The notes beneath the pieces are model-generated. The model saw only the letters and a list, made by a program, of their open reading frames with translations. It did no database searches and was not told the DNA's origin. From positions 1-40,244 of IMG/VR virus record IMGVR_UViG_3300033145_001682: a DNA stretch of 40,244 nt; one strand, written 5' to 3'. Shown piece after piece: positions 1 to 6,235 of this stretch (positions are counted from its first letter, which is position 1; each line of letters opens with the position of its first letter). Origin of the DNA: a virus. The position numbers and the translations under genes are program-made.

Positions 1-112
1 CAAGAACGGGCAGATTCTTCGTGACTCTAACTCTCTCTGCCTTCTCTCTTCCTCTGCTTCTGCTTCCTTTGCTTCCTTCTCAGAGCAGGTCCAGCAAGGT
101 ATCAGGCTTCTG
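1..112. repeat. Terminal direct repeat, left copy (contig overlap)
   Basis: These 112 bases are identical to 40133-40244. Joining the copies closes a leftward gene in frame (199 codons including the stop), so the contig is best read as a circle of about 40,132 bp with an assembly overlap. A physical terminal repeat of a linear virion genome is possible but not needed to explain it. Confidence 0.9.
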
Positions 113-465
113 CTGCCATCTAGGAGTGCACCAAGCTGCCCCAGATTCTCTATGTCATACCAAGCATCGTTACCACAATTGTTCACGCAGCGCCAAGCTA
201 CTTGGAGTGTTGTGTCCCACCTAGTGCGACGCAGCCGAAACCGCAGACCGTCAACAACTGCCTCCCAGTATGGCGTTACATCGATGGGTGATAGTTCGAT
301 TTCTTGAGGGTCGATTTTGAGAGTTTTCTGGAGGAGAGAAACAAGCCTATCGCGCTCACGTTCTTTCTCTTCTTCCCTGGACCGTTTGATACATTCCTCA
401 TATCGTCTGACAGCCTCTCTGTGCGCTTCGATTGCCCGCTCTCTAAGCCTTGCACTCACAGCCAT
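1..465 (-). CDS. Cysteine-rich hypothetical protein, N-terminal part (gene crosses the contig join)
   Basis: The ATG at 463-465 is preceded by GGAGGA. The frame is open to base 1 and continues from 40132 down to a TGA at 40001-40003, giving 198 residues in all. The first 50 residues are highly charged. The middle carries a CVNNCGNDAWYDIENLG stretch and a CWTC pair, a probable zinc-binding module. The final third is Glu/Arg-rich and then has four more cysteines. I recognise it only as a phage hypothetical protein of the early leftward operon. It starts 18 bp after the stop of the upstream 59-residue gene, so the two are probably co-expressed. The uninterrupted frame across the join is good evidence of circularity. 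Confidence 0.85.
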   Translation of the reverse strand, partial: MAVSARLRERAIEAHREAVRRYEECIKRSREEEKERERDRLVSLLQKTLKIDPQEIELSPIDVTPYWEAVVDGLRFRLRRTRWDTTLQVAWRCVNNCGNDAWYDIENLGQLGALLDGSRSLIPCWTCSEKEAKEAEAEEERRQRELESRRICPFL

Positions 466-482
466 TTTGTGCTATCCTCCTC

Positions 483-662
483 TTAGGCGATGAGTTTCGG
501 GCCTCTGTAACTTTCGTAGAGGCTCTTTCTTTTTGCCTTCAGCAGTGCCTGCCGGATTTTGTCTGCGTCCTGTTGCAGATTCCACCCTTTCATTGCGCAT
601 TTGCGGAGTTCTGGCAGGGCCCATCTAAGGAATCCTCGAACCTTACCTGCGTAGATCGTCAC
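483..662 (-). CDS. Small basic hypothetical protein (59 aa)
   Basis: The start is GTG at 660-662, preceded by GAAGGAGGTGGTAGC, and the stop is TAA at 483-485. The start overlaps the stop of the upstream HTH gene (GTGA), so the two are translationally coupled. The 59 residues are Lys/Arg-rich, with a predicted helical centre and no recognised domain. Confidence 0.7.
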   Translation of the reverse strand: MTIYAGKVRGFLRWALPELRKCAMKGWNLQQDADKIRQALLKAKRKSLYESYRGPKLIA

Positions 663-1108
663 GCTACCACCTCCTTCGCTATCCTCTTTTCAAACCTCAG
701 TGCCCAGAGCTTCAGGGCGTTTATCTGGGCTTCAAGCTCTTTGAGTTCCTGCAGGATGGTCATAAACTCTGCGACCTCACGCTCGTCAATTACCCCGTCC
801 GCAGCTATGGCAATCAGCCTGTCCCTCATGGCCTTCACGTCGTTCAGTTCCTTCACAAGCTTCAGCACCATCTGCGCAAGGTCAGTCGTCACTACTGGAG
901 TTGCGTATTTGCGCCCGATGGGGCACTTCTCCCAGCAGTATCTCAGTGGCAGTCCCTGGTCTCCATACACTTCAGACATTTTGAGGATGGTCTCTCTCGG
1001 GGCATCGTCTTTCTTCTCGTAATCGTGGAGCGTTCTTCTGCCTATGAAGAGCTTTCTTGACGCTTTTTCCTGGCTCAATCCGGCCCTTTCCCGTGCCTCT
1101 TTCAGCAC
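659..1108 (-). CDS. XRE-type helix-turn-helix regulator with C-terminal coiled coil
   Basis: The start chosen is GTG at 1106-1108, because AAAGGAGG lies 9 bp upstream; an upstream extension of the frame would overlap the previous gene. The product has 149 residues. Residues 1-45 form an XRE HTH (ARERAGLSQEKASRKLF, then a second helix with HDYEK). A middle region has a YCWEKC Cys pair. The C-terminal 70 residues are predicted helical or coiled coil (ELNDVKAMRDRL, LKELEAQINALK). It is probably a DNA-binding regulator of the early leftward operon. Its target is unknown. Confidence 0.75.
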   Translation of the reverse strand: MLKEARERAGLSQEKASRKLFIGRRTLHDYEKKDDAPRETILKMSEVYGDQGLPLRYCWEKCPIGRKYATPVVTTDLAQMVLKLVKELNDVKAMRDRLIAIAADGVIDEREVAEFMTILQELKELEAQINALKLWALRFEKRIAKEVVA

Positions 1109-1146
1109 CCACGGCCACCTCCTTTCGTGGTAGGTTAAGGTTAAGG

Positions 1147-1287
1147 CTAAGAAGCTTTTGTGGGGACCTGTGCCTTGGCGAGGATCTCGTCCACTATGGC
1201 GTGGTAGCAACACCAGCACAGAGGAACATTGCGGAGAAAGAGTATTTCTCCCGGCCCTAGGGTCGTGCGGCAGTTAGCGCACTTCAC
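1147..1287 (-). CDS. Small zinc-ribbon protein (46 aa)
   Basis: GTG start at 1285-1287 with AAGGAGATGAGAGC upstream, overlapping the TGA of the preceding gene (GTGA coupling). Residues 3-6 (CANC) and a CWCC cluster near residues 24-27 form a likely single zinc-binding knuckle. A longer upstream frame exists, but it is antisense or overlapping and lacks a ribosome binding site. Function unknown. Confidence 0.7.
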   Translation of the reverse strand: MKCANCRTTLGPGEILFLRNVPLCWCCYHAIVDEILAKAQVPTKAS

Positions 1288-1469
1288 GCTCTCATCTCCT
1301 TTTGGACTTCCTGCTCGATCCTGGAAACGAACTCGTGGGTCTCGGTTAGCAATGCTAGCGCTCTGGAAAGAGTGATGATTTGTTCCCCGGGGCGCATGTC
1401 GGACTTGACGAGCATAGATGCTATCCGAAATGCGTTTTTGTTGATTTCTGGGAGATTGAAATTTATCAA
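1284..1469 (-). CDS. Small hypothetical protein (61 aa)
   Basis: The frame is open from a GTG at 1476-1478. That GTG lies inside the AAAGGAGGTG ribosome binding site, so the TTG at 1467-1469, eight bases further on, is the better start. The product is helical with a charged C-terminus (EFVSRIEQEVQKE). No family recognised. It sits between the excisionase-like gene and the zinc-ribbon gene. Confidence 0.6.
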   Translation of the reverse strand: MINFNLPEINKNAFRIASMLVKSDMRPGEQIITLSRALALLTETHEFVSRIEQEVQKEMRA

Positions 1470-1522
1470 CCGAATCACCTCCTTTGTTCAAAAAGGGTCT
1501 CGCCTCCGGCCCGGGGAAGCCA

Positions 1523-1738
1523 TCATCGGCTGGGGGCCTCAGCACCAGTGAGCCACTTTTCCAGCGCCGCCCTGGGGATGAGAATTCTTCCTCTGCTTTT
1601 TCTGCCTCTTGCATTGATGCGCCGATGCGGTATTTCGTTCCGGTAGACCATCCAGTAGATAGTGCTTTCGGACACGCCCAGGGCCTGCGCTGCCTCTTTG
1701 ACGGTGTAGGCGATGCGTTTTTGGTCAGGTGCCTTCAT
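1523..1738 (-). CDS. Excisionase-type MerR-like HTH protein
   Basis: 71 residues. Residues 11-30 (YTVKEAAQALGVSESTIYWM) are a winged-helix motif of the excisionase / DNA-binding-domain (HTH_17) family. The wing includes the basic RRINARGRKSRGR stretch and ends with LEKWL. It overlaps the end of the antirepressor-like gene by 14 bp. In a genome with a tyrosine integrase, such a protein may control the direction of recombination at attP or act as a small transcription factor. Sequence alone does not separate the two roles. Confidence 0.8.
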   Translation of the reverse strand: MKAPDQKRIAYTVKEAAQALGVSESTIYWMVYRNEIPHRRINARGRKSRGRILIPRAALEKWLTGAEAPSR

Positions 1739-2441
1739 GCTCTTGTGTTTCCTCCGTGTCAGTATACTGAGAAGCGGTAGCGGATTGATTGTTGTTCATC
1801 CCAGGAATTGCCCACCGCTTGATAAACTCAACTGCTTCATTGATGCGTTCTTTGGGAACATCGAAATATGACCTAATACCAAAGTGCCGTTTAATATCGT
1901 TAGCGAGCCAAATGTGAAAGCGCTTATGGAGAATTGGGTCTTTCACTATTTCCAATTTGCTTTCTATAGCTAGCTTAATTGCGCTAATCACTTCTGACTT
2001 ATCCTTAAGTTGCTCCAGCTTTGCAGCGGCTTCTGGGAGCAGAAAAGTTTCAATTGGATGCCCGAGAACATCGGCAATGCGTTTCATGGTGCTGTTCTTG
2101 GTTCTACCTGTTTTTAATAAGCTTGATATCGTTGCACGATTAACGCCGATTAGTTCGGCTAGCTGGCCTTTATCAATACCACGTTGCATCATGGCCACTA
2201 AAATCGACTCGGTATCCCAGCGAGGTTTTTTGTCTTTAGGCCAGTGAAGCTTCATGTGGCACTTATGGCATACAGGGACTAGGTTTTCGGGTTCATGATT
2301 GCTTTTAGAGCCGTCCTTGTGGTGAACTTCTGTGGCTTTACCACCGCAATATTTACATGTAAAGTTGCTTTCTTCCAGAACTTTTAATCGGTTCTTTTTC
2401 ATTTTGTAGTGGTTTTCGTATTCAAAAATGGTGGCGTGCAA
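1725..2441 (-). CDS. HNH - XRE HTH - ORF6C fusion, antirepressor-like regulator
   Basis: The TTG start at 2439-2441 follows GGGAGGTAAGCTAG. The product has 238 residues. Residues 25-66 form an HNH zinc-finger nuclease fold: Cys29/Cys32, His40-His41, Cys58/Cys61, then His66. Residues 80-133 are an XRE-type HTH (GQLAELIGVNRATISSLLK). Residues 145-225 match the ORF6C C-terminal domain of phage antirepressors (FHIWLANDIKRHFG, then YFDVP and EAVEFIKRW). It lies directly after the cro-like gene, where antirepressors normally sit. The HNH fold may cut DNA or may be a structural zinc module. The fusion order is unusual. Confidence 0.8.
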   Translation of the reverse strand: MHATIFEYENHYKMKKNRLKVLEESNFTCKYCGGKATEVHHKDGSKSNHEPENLVPVCHKCHMKLHWPKDKKPRWDTESILVAMMQRGIDKGQLAELIGVNRATISSLLKTGRTKNSTMKRIADVLGHPIETFLLPEAAAKLEQLKDKSEVISAIKLAIESKLEIVKDPILHKRFHIWLANDIKRHFGIRSYFDVPKERINEAVEFIKRWAIPGMNNNQSATASQYTDTEETQEHEGT

Positions 2442-2446
2442 CTAGC

Positions 2447-2689
2447 TTACCTCCCCTCAGTTCCGGTGGGTGCGGTTTCGTTGTTAACGTAATTTGAATC
2501 CATAAAGAAACTGGCTAATGGAACGTTTAAGGCTTTAGCGATTTTTTCTAAAGTTTTGATAGAGGGGACTAAACGACCTTTTTCAATGTCACATATAGTG
2601 CTGTTTGCGAGACCGGCTTTTCTGGCAAGCTGAGTTTGGGTTATGTTTAGTTGTCGGCGCAGCATTAGAATTTTTTCTCCGATCATCAT
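2447..2689 (-). CDS. Cro-like XRE repressor
   Basis: 80 residues, ATG start with GGGAGGGTCTCA upstream. Residues 5-60 are a complete XRE HTH (LNITQTQLARKAGLANSTIC, DIEKGR, LEKIAKALNV). It is the first gene of the leftward programme, divergent from the CI-like repressor across a 209-bp operator region. It is therefore the expected Cro counterpart in the lysis-lysogeny switch. A short non-conserved tail follows the HTH. Confidence 0.85.
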   Translation of the reverse strand: MMIGEKILMLRRQLNITQTQLARKAGLANSTICDIEKGRLVPSIKTLEKIAKALNVPLASFFMDSNYVNNETAPTGTEGR

Positions 2690-2714
2690 TGAGACCCTCC
2701 CTTTTCTGTCTTTA

Positions 2715-2742
2715 ATTATACGTGACTAGCGAAATTCCGCAA
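2715..2742 (-). promoter_or_regulatory. Leftward early promoter (cro side)
   Basis: Reading leftward there is a TATAAT -10 box (2715-2720) and a TTGCGG -35-like box (2737-2742) with 16 bp between. It would transcribe the cro-like gene starting at 2689. A near-palindrome GCGAAATTCCGC (2729-2740) overlaps the spacer, and a 17-bp operator (2750-2766) sits just upstream. Confidence 0.6.
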
Positions 2743-2749
2743 CTTTCTT

Positions 2750-2766
2750 TTTCGCTTATAACGAAA
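2750..2766. promoter_or_regulatory. Operator 1 of the CI/Cro switch
   Basis: TTTCGCTTATAACGAAA is a 17-bp inverted repeat with TTTCG/CGAAA arms. It shares its arms and spacing with the site at 2810-2826. It lies just upstream of the leftward promoter and is a likely repressor binding site. Confidence 0.65.
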
Positions 2767-2809
2767 GAATACCTCTTGTTTTTTTTAAAAATCTTCCCTA
2801 TGCTTAGTT

Positions 2810-2826
2810 TTTCGTTAATAACGAAA
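2810..2826. promoter_or_regulatory. Operator 2 of the CI/Cro switch
   Basis: TTTCGTTAATAACGAAA is a 17-bp perfect inverted repeat apart from its central base. Its centre is 60 bp from operator 1 and 59 bp from the weaker third site. It lies upstream of the -35 of the repressor promoter. Confidence 0.7.
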
Positions 2827-2835
2827 AAATTTTTC

Positions 2836-2864
2836 TTTACGGTGTGTAACATGGTAGATATAAT
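2836..2864 (+). promoter_or_regulatory. Rightward repressor-maintenance promoter
   Basis: TTTACG (2836-2841) and a consensus TATAAT (2859-2864) are 17 bp apart, with a start expected near 2871. This drives the CI-like repressor and probably the integrase. A degenerate operator (2869-2885) would cover the transcription start, which suits autoregulation. Confidence 0.65.
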
Positions 2865-2868
2865 GAAA

Positions 2869-2885
2869 ATACGGAAATAGCGAAA
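2869..2885. promoter_or_regulatory. Operator 3 (degenerate) of the CI/Cro switch
   Basis: Read on the reverse strand this is TTTCGCTATTTCCGTAT. The left arm matches operators 1 and 2, while the right arm is altered (CCG instead of ACG). It overlaps the predicted start of repressor transcription. Confidence 0.45.
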
Positions 2886-2898
2886 AGGGTGCAGTTCA

Positions 2899-3570
2899 AT
2901 GGGAAAAAAAGACAAAAAAGAAAAAGTTATAGTCGGGAAGCGAGTTAAAGCCCTTAGAGAAGAACAGAAACTTACTCTGAAGGAATTAGCTAGTAAAGCA
3001 GGAATCTCAGTAGGCTTTCTTGGGGACATAGAATCTGGGAGAACTAAACCATCCCTTGTCACCTTAAACAATTTGGCAGGGGCGTTGGGTACAACATCAG
3101 ATTACCTTCTCGGTCGCACTAATGATCCGCGGCCTATATCATCTATAGAAAAACTACCTCCTCAAGCCATTCCTGTTGACAAGTCAAGCCTGGTTCCCGT
3201 CCCTATCTACGGCGTAATCCGCGCCGGAGAACCCATGTTTGTAAACGAAGAAATCTTAGGCTACGAATACGTTTTGAAAGACGATGTTAAAAACGGTGAC
3301 TACTTCTTCCTTTTGGTCAAAGGTGACAGCATGGTTAACGCCAGGATCTGCGAAGGCGACCTTATACTGGTGAGAAAGCAGGACTGGCTGGAAAATGGGG
3401 ACATCGGGGTGATCATAGTAAACAGCGAGGAAACAACAATCAAGCGGTATTATGAGCAGAATGGGTTGGTGATTCTGAAGCCGGAGAACCAGGCGTACAG
3501 ACCACAGATATATAAACCGGATGAAGTGATTATCGTTGGCAAGGTGGTGCAGATAAAAATCAAGCTATGA
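2899..3570 (+). CDS. CI-like phage repressor with LexA/S24 self-cleavage domain
   Basis: 223 residues. Residues 11-72 are an XRE HTH (LTLKELASKAGISVGFLGDI), and residues 100-223 form a LexA/S24 peptidase domain. The expected Ser144 (KGDSM) and Lys182 (TTIKRYY) are present. A plausible Ala109-Gly110 cleavage site (RAGEP) precedes them. It therefore looks like a RecA-responsive (SOS-inducible) repressor that maintains lysogeny. The integrase starts inside its last codons (ATGA overlap), so repressor and integrase are co-expressed. Confidence 0.92.
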   Translation: MGKKDKKEKVIVGKRVKALREEQKLTLKELASKAGISVGFLGDIESGRTKPSLVTLNNLAGALGTTSDYLLGRTNDPRPISSIEKLPPQAIPVDKSSLVPVPIYGVIRAGEPMFVNEEILGYEYVLKDDVKNGDYFFLLVKGDSMVNARICEGDLILVRKQDWLENGDIGVIIVNSEETTIKRYYEQNGLVILKPENQAYRPQIYKPDEVIIVGKVVQIKIKL

Positions 3571-4712
3571 AAGGCCATATCGAGTCTACCGGTAAGGGTA
3601 AGTGGCGCGTGGTTGTTGAAGCTGGCCGAGACCCTGCTACCGGTAAGCGGAAGAGAATAGTCCGGCGGATAGAAGGGAGAAAGGCTGACGCGGAGGAACT
3701 CCTGACGCAACTGCTGGCTGAATTCAAGCAGGGCACCTATGTAGAACCCTCCAAGATTACCGTGGCCGAATGGCTGAATACGTGGCTGCACGAATACAAA
3801 AAGCAAGACCTGCGGCCCACCACCTGGGAGAGCTACGAAGTAATCATCCGCAACCACTTGGTGCCCGCGATTGGTGCCCTACCGCTGCAATCCTTGAGGC
3901 CCGAGCACCTGCAGAGGCTCTACAATGAAAAGAGAGAAGCAGGGCTGTCGGCACAAACCATCCACCACATCCACAAGGTAATCCATGGGGCACTTGAGCA
4001 GGCAATCAAAAATAGATTGATCCAGCACAACGTCAGCGAAGCGGTGACTCTCCCGAAAATTAGAAGGCGAGAGATACGGACGCTGACTCCTGAAGAGCAG
4101 TCGAAGTTTCTTAAAGTGCTTGACGGTGACCGGTTAGGTGCCGCGTTTTTGATGCTCCTCGGCACAGGCATGCGGAGAGGAGAACTTTTGGCCCTTCGCT
4201 GGGAAGACGTAAACCTGAATGAAGGCACGGTCTTCATCCAGCGTGATATGGTATGGACAAAAAACGGGCTGGTGTTTCAGGAGCCAAAAACCGAGAAATC
4301 GCGCAGGCTGGTGCCGCTACCACCGCCTGTGCTGGAAGCATTAGAGCAACACAAAGAAAAAATGGAGGCTGAGGGGAACTATAGTCCATCAGCCCCCGTA
4401 TTCTGCACTATCAACGGGAATTATATCATACCGCGCAACTTCAACCGGAAGTTTTACGAACTCTGCCGTAAGGCCGGTATAGAAGGGGTAAACCTCCACG
4501 CGCTGCGCCACACCTATGCCACAAGGTTGCTGGAAGCCAGGGAGCACCCGAAAGTGGTGCAAGAACTACTGGGGCACGCCAAGATGAGCACAACGGTTGA
4601 CATTTACTCCCATGTGCTAATGCGGATAAAAAAGCAGGCAGTAAGTGGCTTAGAGCAGGTGTTCAACAATGGCACCAAAATGGCACCAAAAAAGGGTTCT
4701 GGCACCGGTTAG
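3567..4712 (+). CDS. int: Site-specific tyrosine recombinase (phage integrase)
   Basis: 381 residues. It has an N-terminal arm-binding AP2-like region (GKWRVVVEAGRDPATGKRKR), a SAM-like core-binding domain at about 62-155, and a catalytic domain at about 172-360. The catalytic set is visible: Arg203 (GMRRGE), Lys241 (KTEKSRR), His311-x-x-Arg314 (HALRH), His337 (LLGHAKM) and Tyr347 (DIYSHV). Length is typical for the family. It overlaps the repressor gene by 4 bp and ends 28 bp before the attP core, the normal place for an integrase. A repeated GGCACCAAAA motif, probably an arm site, lies inside its last codons. Confidence 0.95.
   Translation: MKGHIESTGKGKWRVVVEAGRDPATGKRKRIVRRIEGRKADAEELLTQLLAEFKQGTYVEPSKITVAEWLNTWLHEYKKQDLRPTTWESYEVIIRNHLVPAIGALPLQSLRPEHLQRLYNEKREAGLSAQTIHHIHKVIHGALEQAIKNRLIQHNVSEAVTLPKIRRREIRTLTPEEQSKFLKVLDGDRLGAAFLMLLGTGMRRGELLALRWEDVNLNEGTVFIQRDMVWTKNGLVFQEPKTEKSRRLVPLPPPVLEALEQHKEKMEAEGNYSPSAPVFCTINGNYIIPRNFNRKFYELCRKAGIEGVNLHALRHTYATRLLEAREHPKVVQELLGHAKMSTTVDIYSHVLMRIKKQAVSGLEQVFNNGTKMAPKKGSGTG
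4671..4689. repeat. Putative integrase arm site, left copy of a 19-bp direct repeat
   Basis: GGCACCAAAATGGCACCAA occurs here, inside the last codons of the integrase gene, and again exactly at 4915-4933. The two copies flank the tRNA-derived attP core. Each copy is itself two GGCACCA units. Confidence 0.6.
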
Positions 4713-4740
4713 GTATCCCAGAACCCCTTGATTTTTCTGG

Positions 4741-4788
4741 AGCGGAAAACGGGATTCGAACCCGCGACCCTCGGCTTGGGAAGCCGAA
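4741..4788 (-). other. attP core: 3' half of tRNA-Gly(CCC)
   Basis: Read leftward, this is the 3' half of a tRNA-Gly: anticodon stem TCGGC, loop TTCCCAA (anticodon CCC), closing stem GCCGA, a variable region, T-arm GCGGG-TTCGAAT-CCCGT and 3' acceptor strand TTTCCGC plus T. No D-arm or normal 5' half is attached. This is the classical attP arrangement, in which integration restores the 3' end of the host tRNA gene. It lies next to the integrase gene. Confidence 0.85.
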
Positions 4789-4827
4789 TCAGGCAAATTG
4801 GGCACCGCTTGAAACGACCGAAAAATC

Positions 4828-4873
4828 CCCGCTAGCCTAGAAACATCAATGGCTGGCGGGTTTGCATTTGTTT
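4828..4873. terminator. Hairpin terminator between int and the toxin gene
   Basis: CCCGCTAGCC (4828-4837) pairs with GGCTGGCGGG (4851-4860), with one G-T pair and a 13-base loop. It is followed by a T-rich stretch on the + strand and by GATTTTT on the - strand. It is a plausible bidirectional terminator between the convergent integrase and toxin genes. The stretch 4713-5049 otherwise holds only the attP core and repeats. Confidence 0.5.
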
Positions 4874-4901
4874 AGCACATTTTTGCAGATTTCAGCACAT
4901 T
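4871..4901. repeat. Short direct repeats beside attP
   Basis: TTTAGCACATT (4871-4881) and TTCAGCACATT (4891-4901) are near-identical 11-mers with starts 20 bp apart, about two helical turns. They lie on the side of the attP core away from int and may be extra integrase, IHF-like or excisionase sites. Confidence 0.4.
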
Positions 4902-4914
4902 AGGGAGACTTTTG

Positions 4915-4933
4915 GGCACCAAAATGGCACCAA
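4915..4933. repeat. Putative integrase arm site, right copy of the 19-bp direct repeat
   Basis: Exact copy of the 19-mer at 4671-4689, 244 bp away in the same orientation and on the other side of the attP core. This is what a two-armed attP needs. Confidence 0.6.
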
Positions 4934-5049
4934 TTTTGGGCGGCAATTGGGCGGCAAAAACACTTCCCTATGTAAAAGATAGAGCATCAAAATAAAAAAC
5001 CAAAGGATCCCGGCTTAATGCGCTTAGAGGTTTAGATTTTGGTTCTTTG

Positions 5050-5499
5050 CTAGAAAAGCAAGTCAACTGCTGTTTCACAGTCCTCCATACTTACACCCAG
5101 CAAATGAAGGAAAAGAGCTAACATTTGATGGATTCTGTCCTCTGAAAGCTTCCCTTTTGGTCCATCAAGATCTACTTTTAGAAAAGGTTGTGCCAAACCT
5201 AATCTAAGTAAACAGTCCTTTTCAACCTCATCAGTTGCAGCAAAAACTTCAAGATCGCATTCTCTTTTTTTTGTAATGTCGTGAGATAAGGGCGCTGCTA
5301 GAACGCAAGGATGACATGGCGAGGAATTAATTGAATGGTTAGTAATTATTACAACCGGGCGCCCAGTGTGAGTATTTCTCCCAGTAATCTTTGTATCTGG
5401 TATTTTAACATCTGGATCCTTAGCAATGAAGATTTGCCCTTGCTCAAATTGCCTTGGATCAAGACCACTTTTGCGAATGGCTTCACTCAAATCCTGCAC
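5050..5499 (-). CDS. MazF/PemK-like toxin of a type II toxin-antitoxin pair
   Basis: 149 residues, GTG start, overlapping the antitoxin gene by 13 bp. The centre resembles the PemK/MazF fold: GRPVVIITNHSINSSPCHPCVLAAPLS, then CDLEVFAATD and KDCLLRLGLAQPFLK. The usual N-terminal beta-strand seems to lie after a 20-residue extension (QFEQGQIFIAK). Members of this fold are usually sequence-specific RNases, which I infer here. Paired with a Panacea-type antitoxin, it probably acts as a prophage maintenance or anti-phage module. Confidence 0.65.
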   Translation of the reverse strand: MQDLSEAIRKSGLDPRQFEQGQIFIAKDPDVKIPDTKITGRNTHTGRPVVIITNHSINSSPCHPCVLAAPLSHDITKKRECDLEVFAATDEVEKDCLLRLGLAQPFLKVDLDGPKGKLSEDRIHQMLALFLHLLGVSMEDCETAVDLLF

Positions 5500-6095
5500 T
5501 TGCTGGCTCTCTCCCTAAAACCTCTAAGCGATTCAGCCTCCTCAAAAATTGTACGGGCGTATTCTTCATCTGTGCCCCTTCGCTCAAAATTAATTGTTTT
5601 AAAAGCCTCTCGCAATTTCTTTATCGGTATCTTCTTGGCCCCCTTCTTACCTAAGGACATATCAATAACCTCCCCTATCAATTTAAAACCAACTTTTTTT
5701 TCTCGATTTAGTATATGTTGCATGGGAGGCGTGGCATACGAGATAGCTTTCAATTCAGCCAAATTTAGCCTTTGAGTTCTTAAAACCAACTCTTTTGCTA
5801 TCTTTTCTGCTTCTGGCTTTAGGCATACTTGGACTTTATTCTTTTGATGGTGATAATAAGTCACACCATCACATAGGTTTGGTTCTGCAGTAATTGAGAT
5901 CAAACCACTCTCGCTTAAATTATTTAATTCTTTGGTTATTTCTACGGAGTAAGGTCCATAATTATCCCGCACAAAAGTAACACCAGTGTAAGAGCAATTA
6001 TAGAGCACATAATATTGGTAGTCAAAAAGATAAACCAACTTAACTAATTCCGTCCGTGTCAAGGGACGTGGATATTCCTGGATAAAAAAACACAA
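5487..6095 (-). CDS. Panacea/SocA-like (DUF4065) antitoxin
   Basis: The minimum frame begins at a TTG (6093-6095) and encodes 202 residues. The N-terminal 150 residues match the Panacea/SocA domain: TRTELVKLVYLFDYQYY, then DNYGPYSVEITKELNNL, then LNLAELKAISYATPP. The C-terminal 60 residues are basic and helical, as expected for a toxin-neutralising extension. No ribosome binding site precedes the TTG. The frame stays open upstream, and AAAGGGGTGAT lies at about 6120-6130, followed by ATA and ATT (6114-6119) but no ATG or GTG. Initiation at ATT, or a damaged 5' end, is possible. The gene is co-directional with, and overlaps, the toxin. Confidence 0.7.
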   Translation of the reverse strand: MCFFIQEYPRPLTRTELVKLVYLFDYQYYVLYNCSYTGVTFVRDNYGPYSVEITKELNNLSESGLISITAEPNLCDGVTYYHHQKNKVQVCLKPEAEKIAKELVLRTQRLNLAELKAISYATPPMQHILNREKKVGFKLIGEVIDMSLGKKGAKKIPIKKLREAFKTINFERRGTDEEYARTIFEEAESLRGFRERASKCRI

Positions 6096-6210
6096 TAAGT
6101 TGCTTAAAGCACTAATTATATCACCCCTTTCATTGATTTTTTGTCTACCTTCTACATTTTTTATAAAAATCCTTTTTTCCTGAAACTCTTAATGTTCTCA
6201 TACGGAAAAT

Positions 6211-6235
6211 AAAAAAAGCCCCCTAACCCGGGGGC
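6211..6235 (-). terminator. Rho-independent terminator ending the late operon
   Basis: Read leftward: GCCCCC, loop GGGTTA, GGGGGC, then seven T. The stem contains the last codons and the TAG stop (6223-6225) of the holin gene. It ends the long leftward programme before the toxin-antitoxin pair. Confidence 0.85.

Noticed and set aside
3450-3857. Leftward ORF opposite the repressor and integrase genes
   Set aside because: Shadow of two strongly supported genes, without its own ribosome binding site.
4741-4832. A complete tRNA-Gly gene beside int
   Set aside because: A GCGGGGA at 4826-4832 could pair with the acceptor strand, but no D-arm exists between them and that segment belongs to the terminator stem. 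Only the 3' half is present, as expected of attP.
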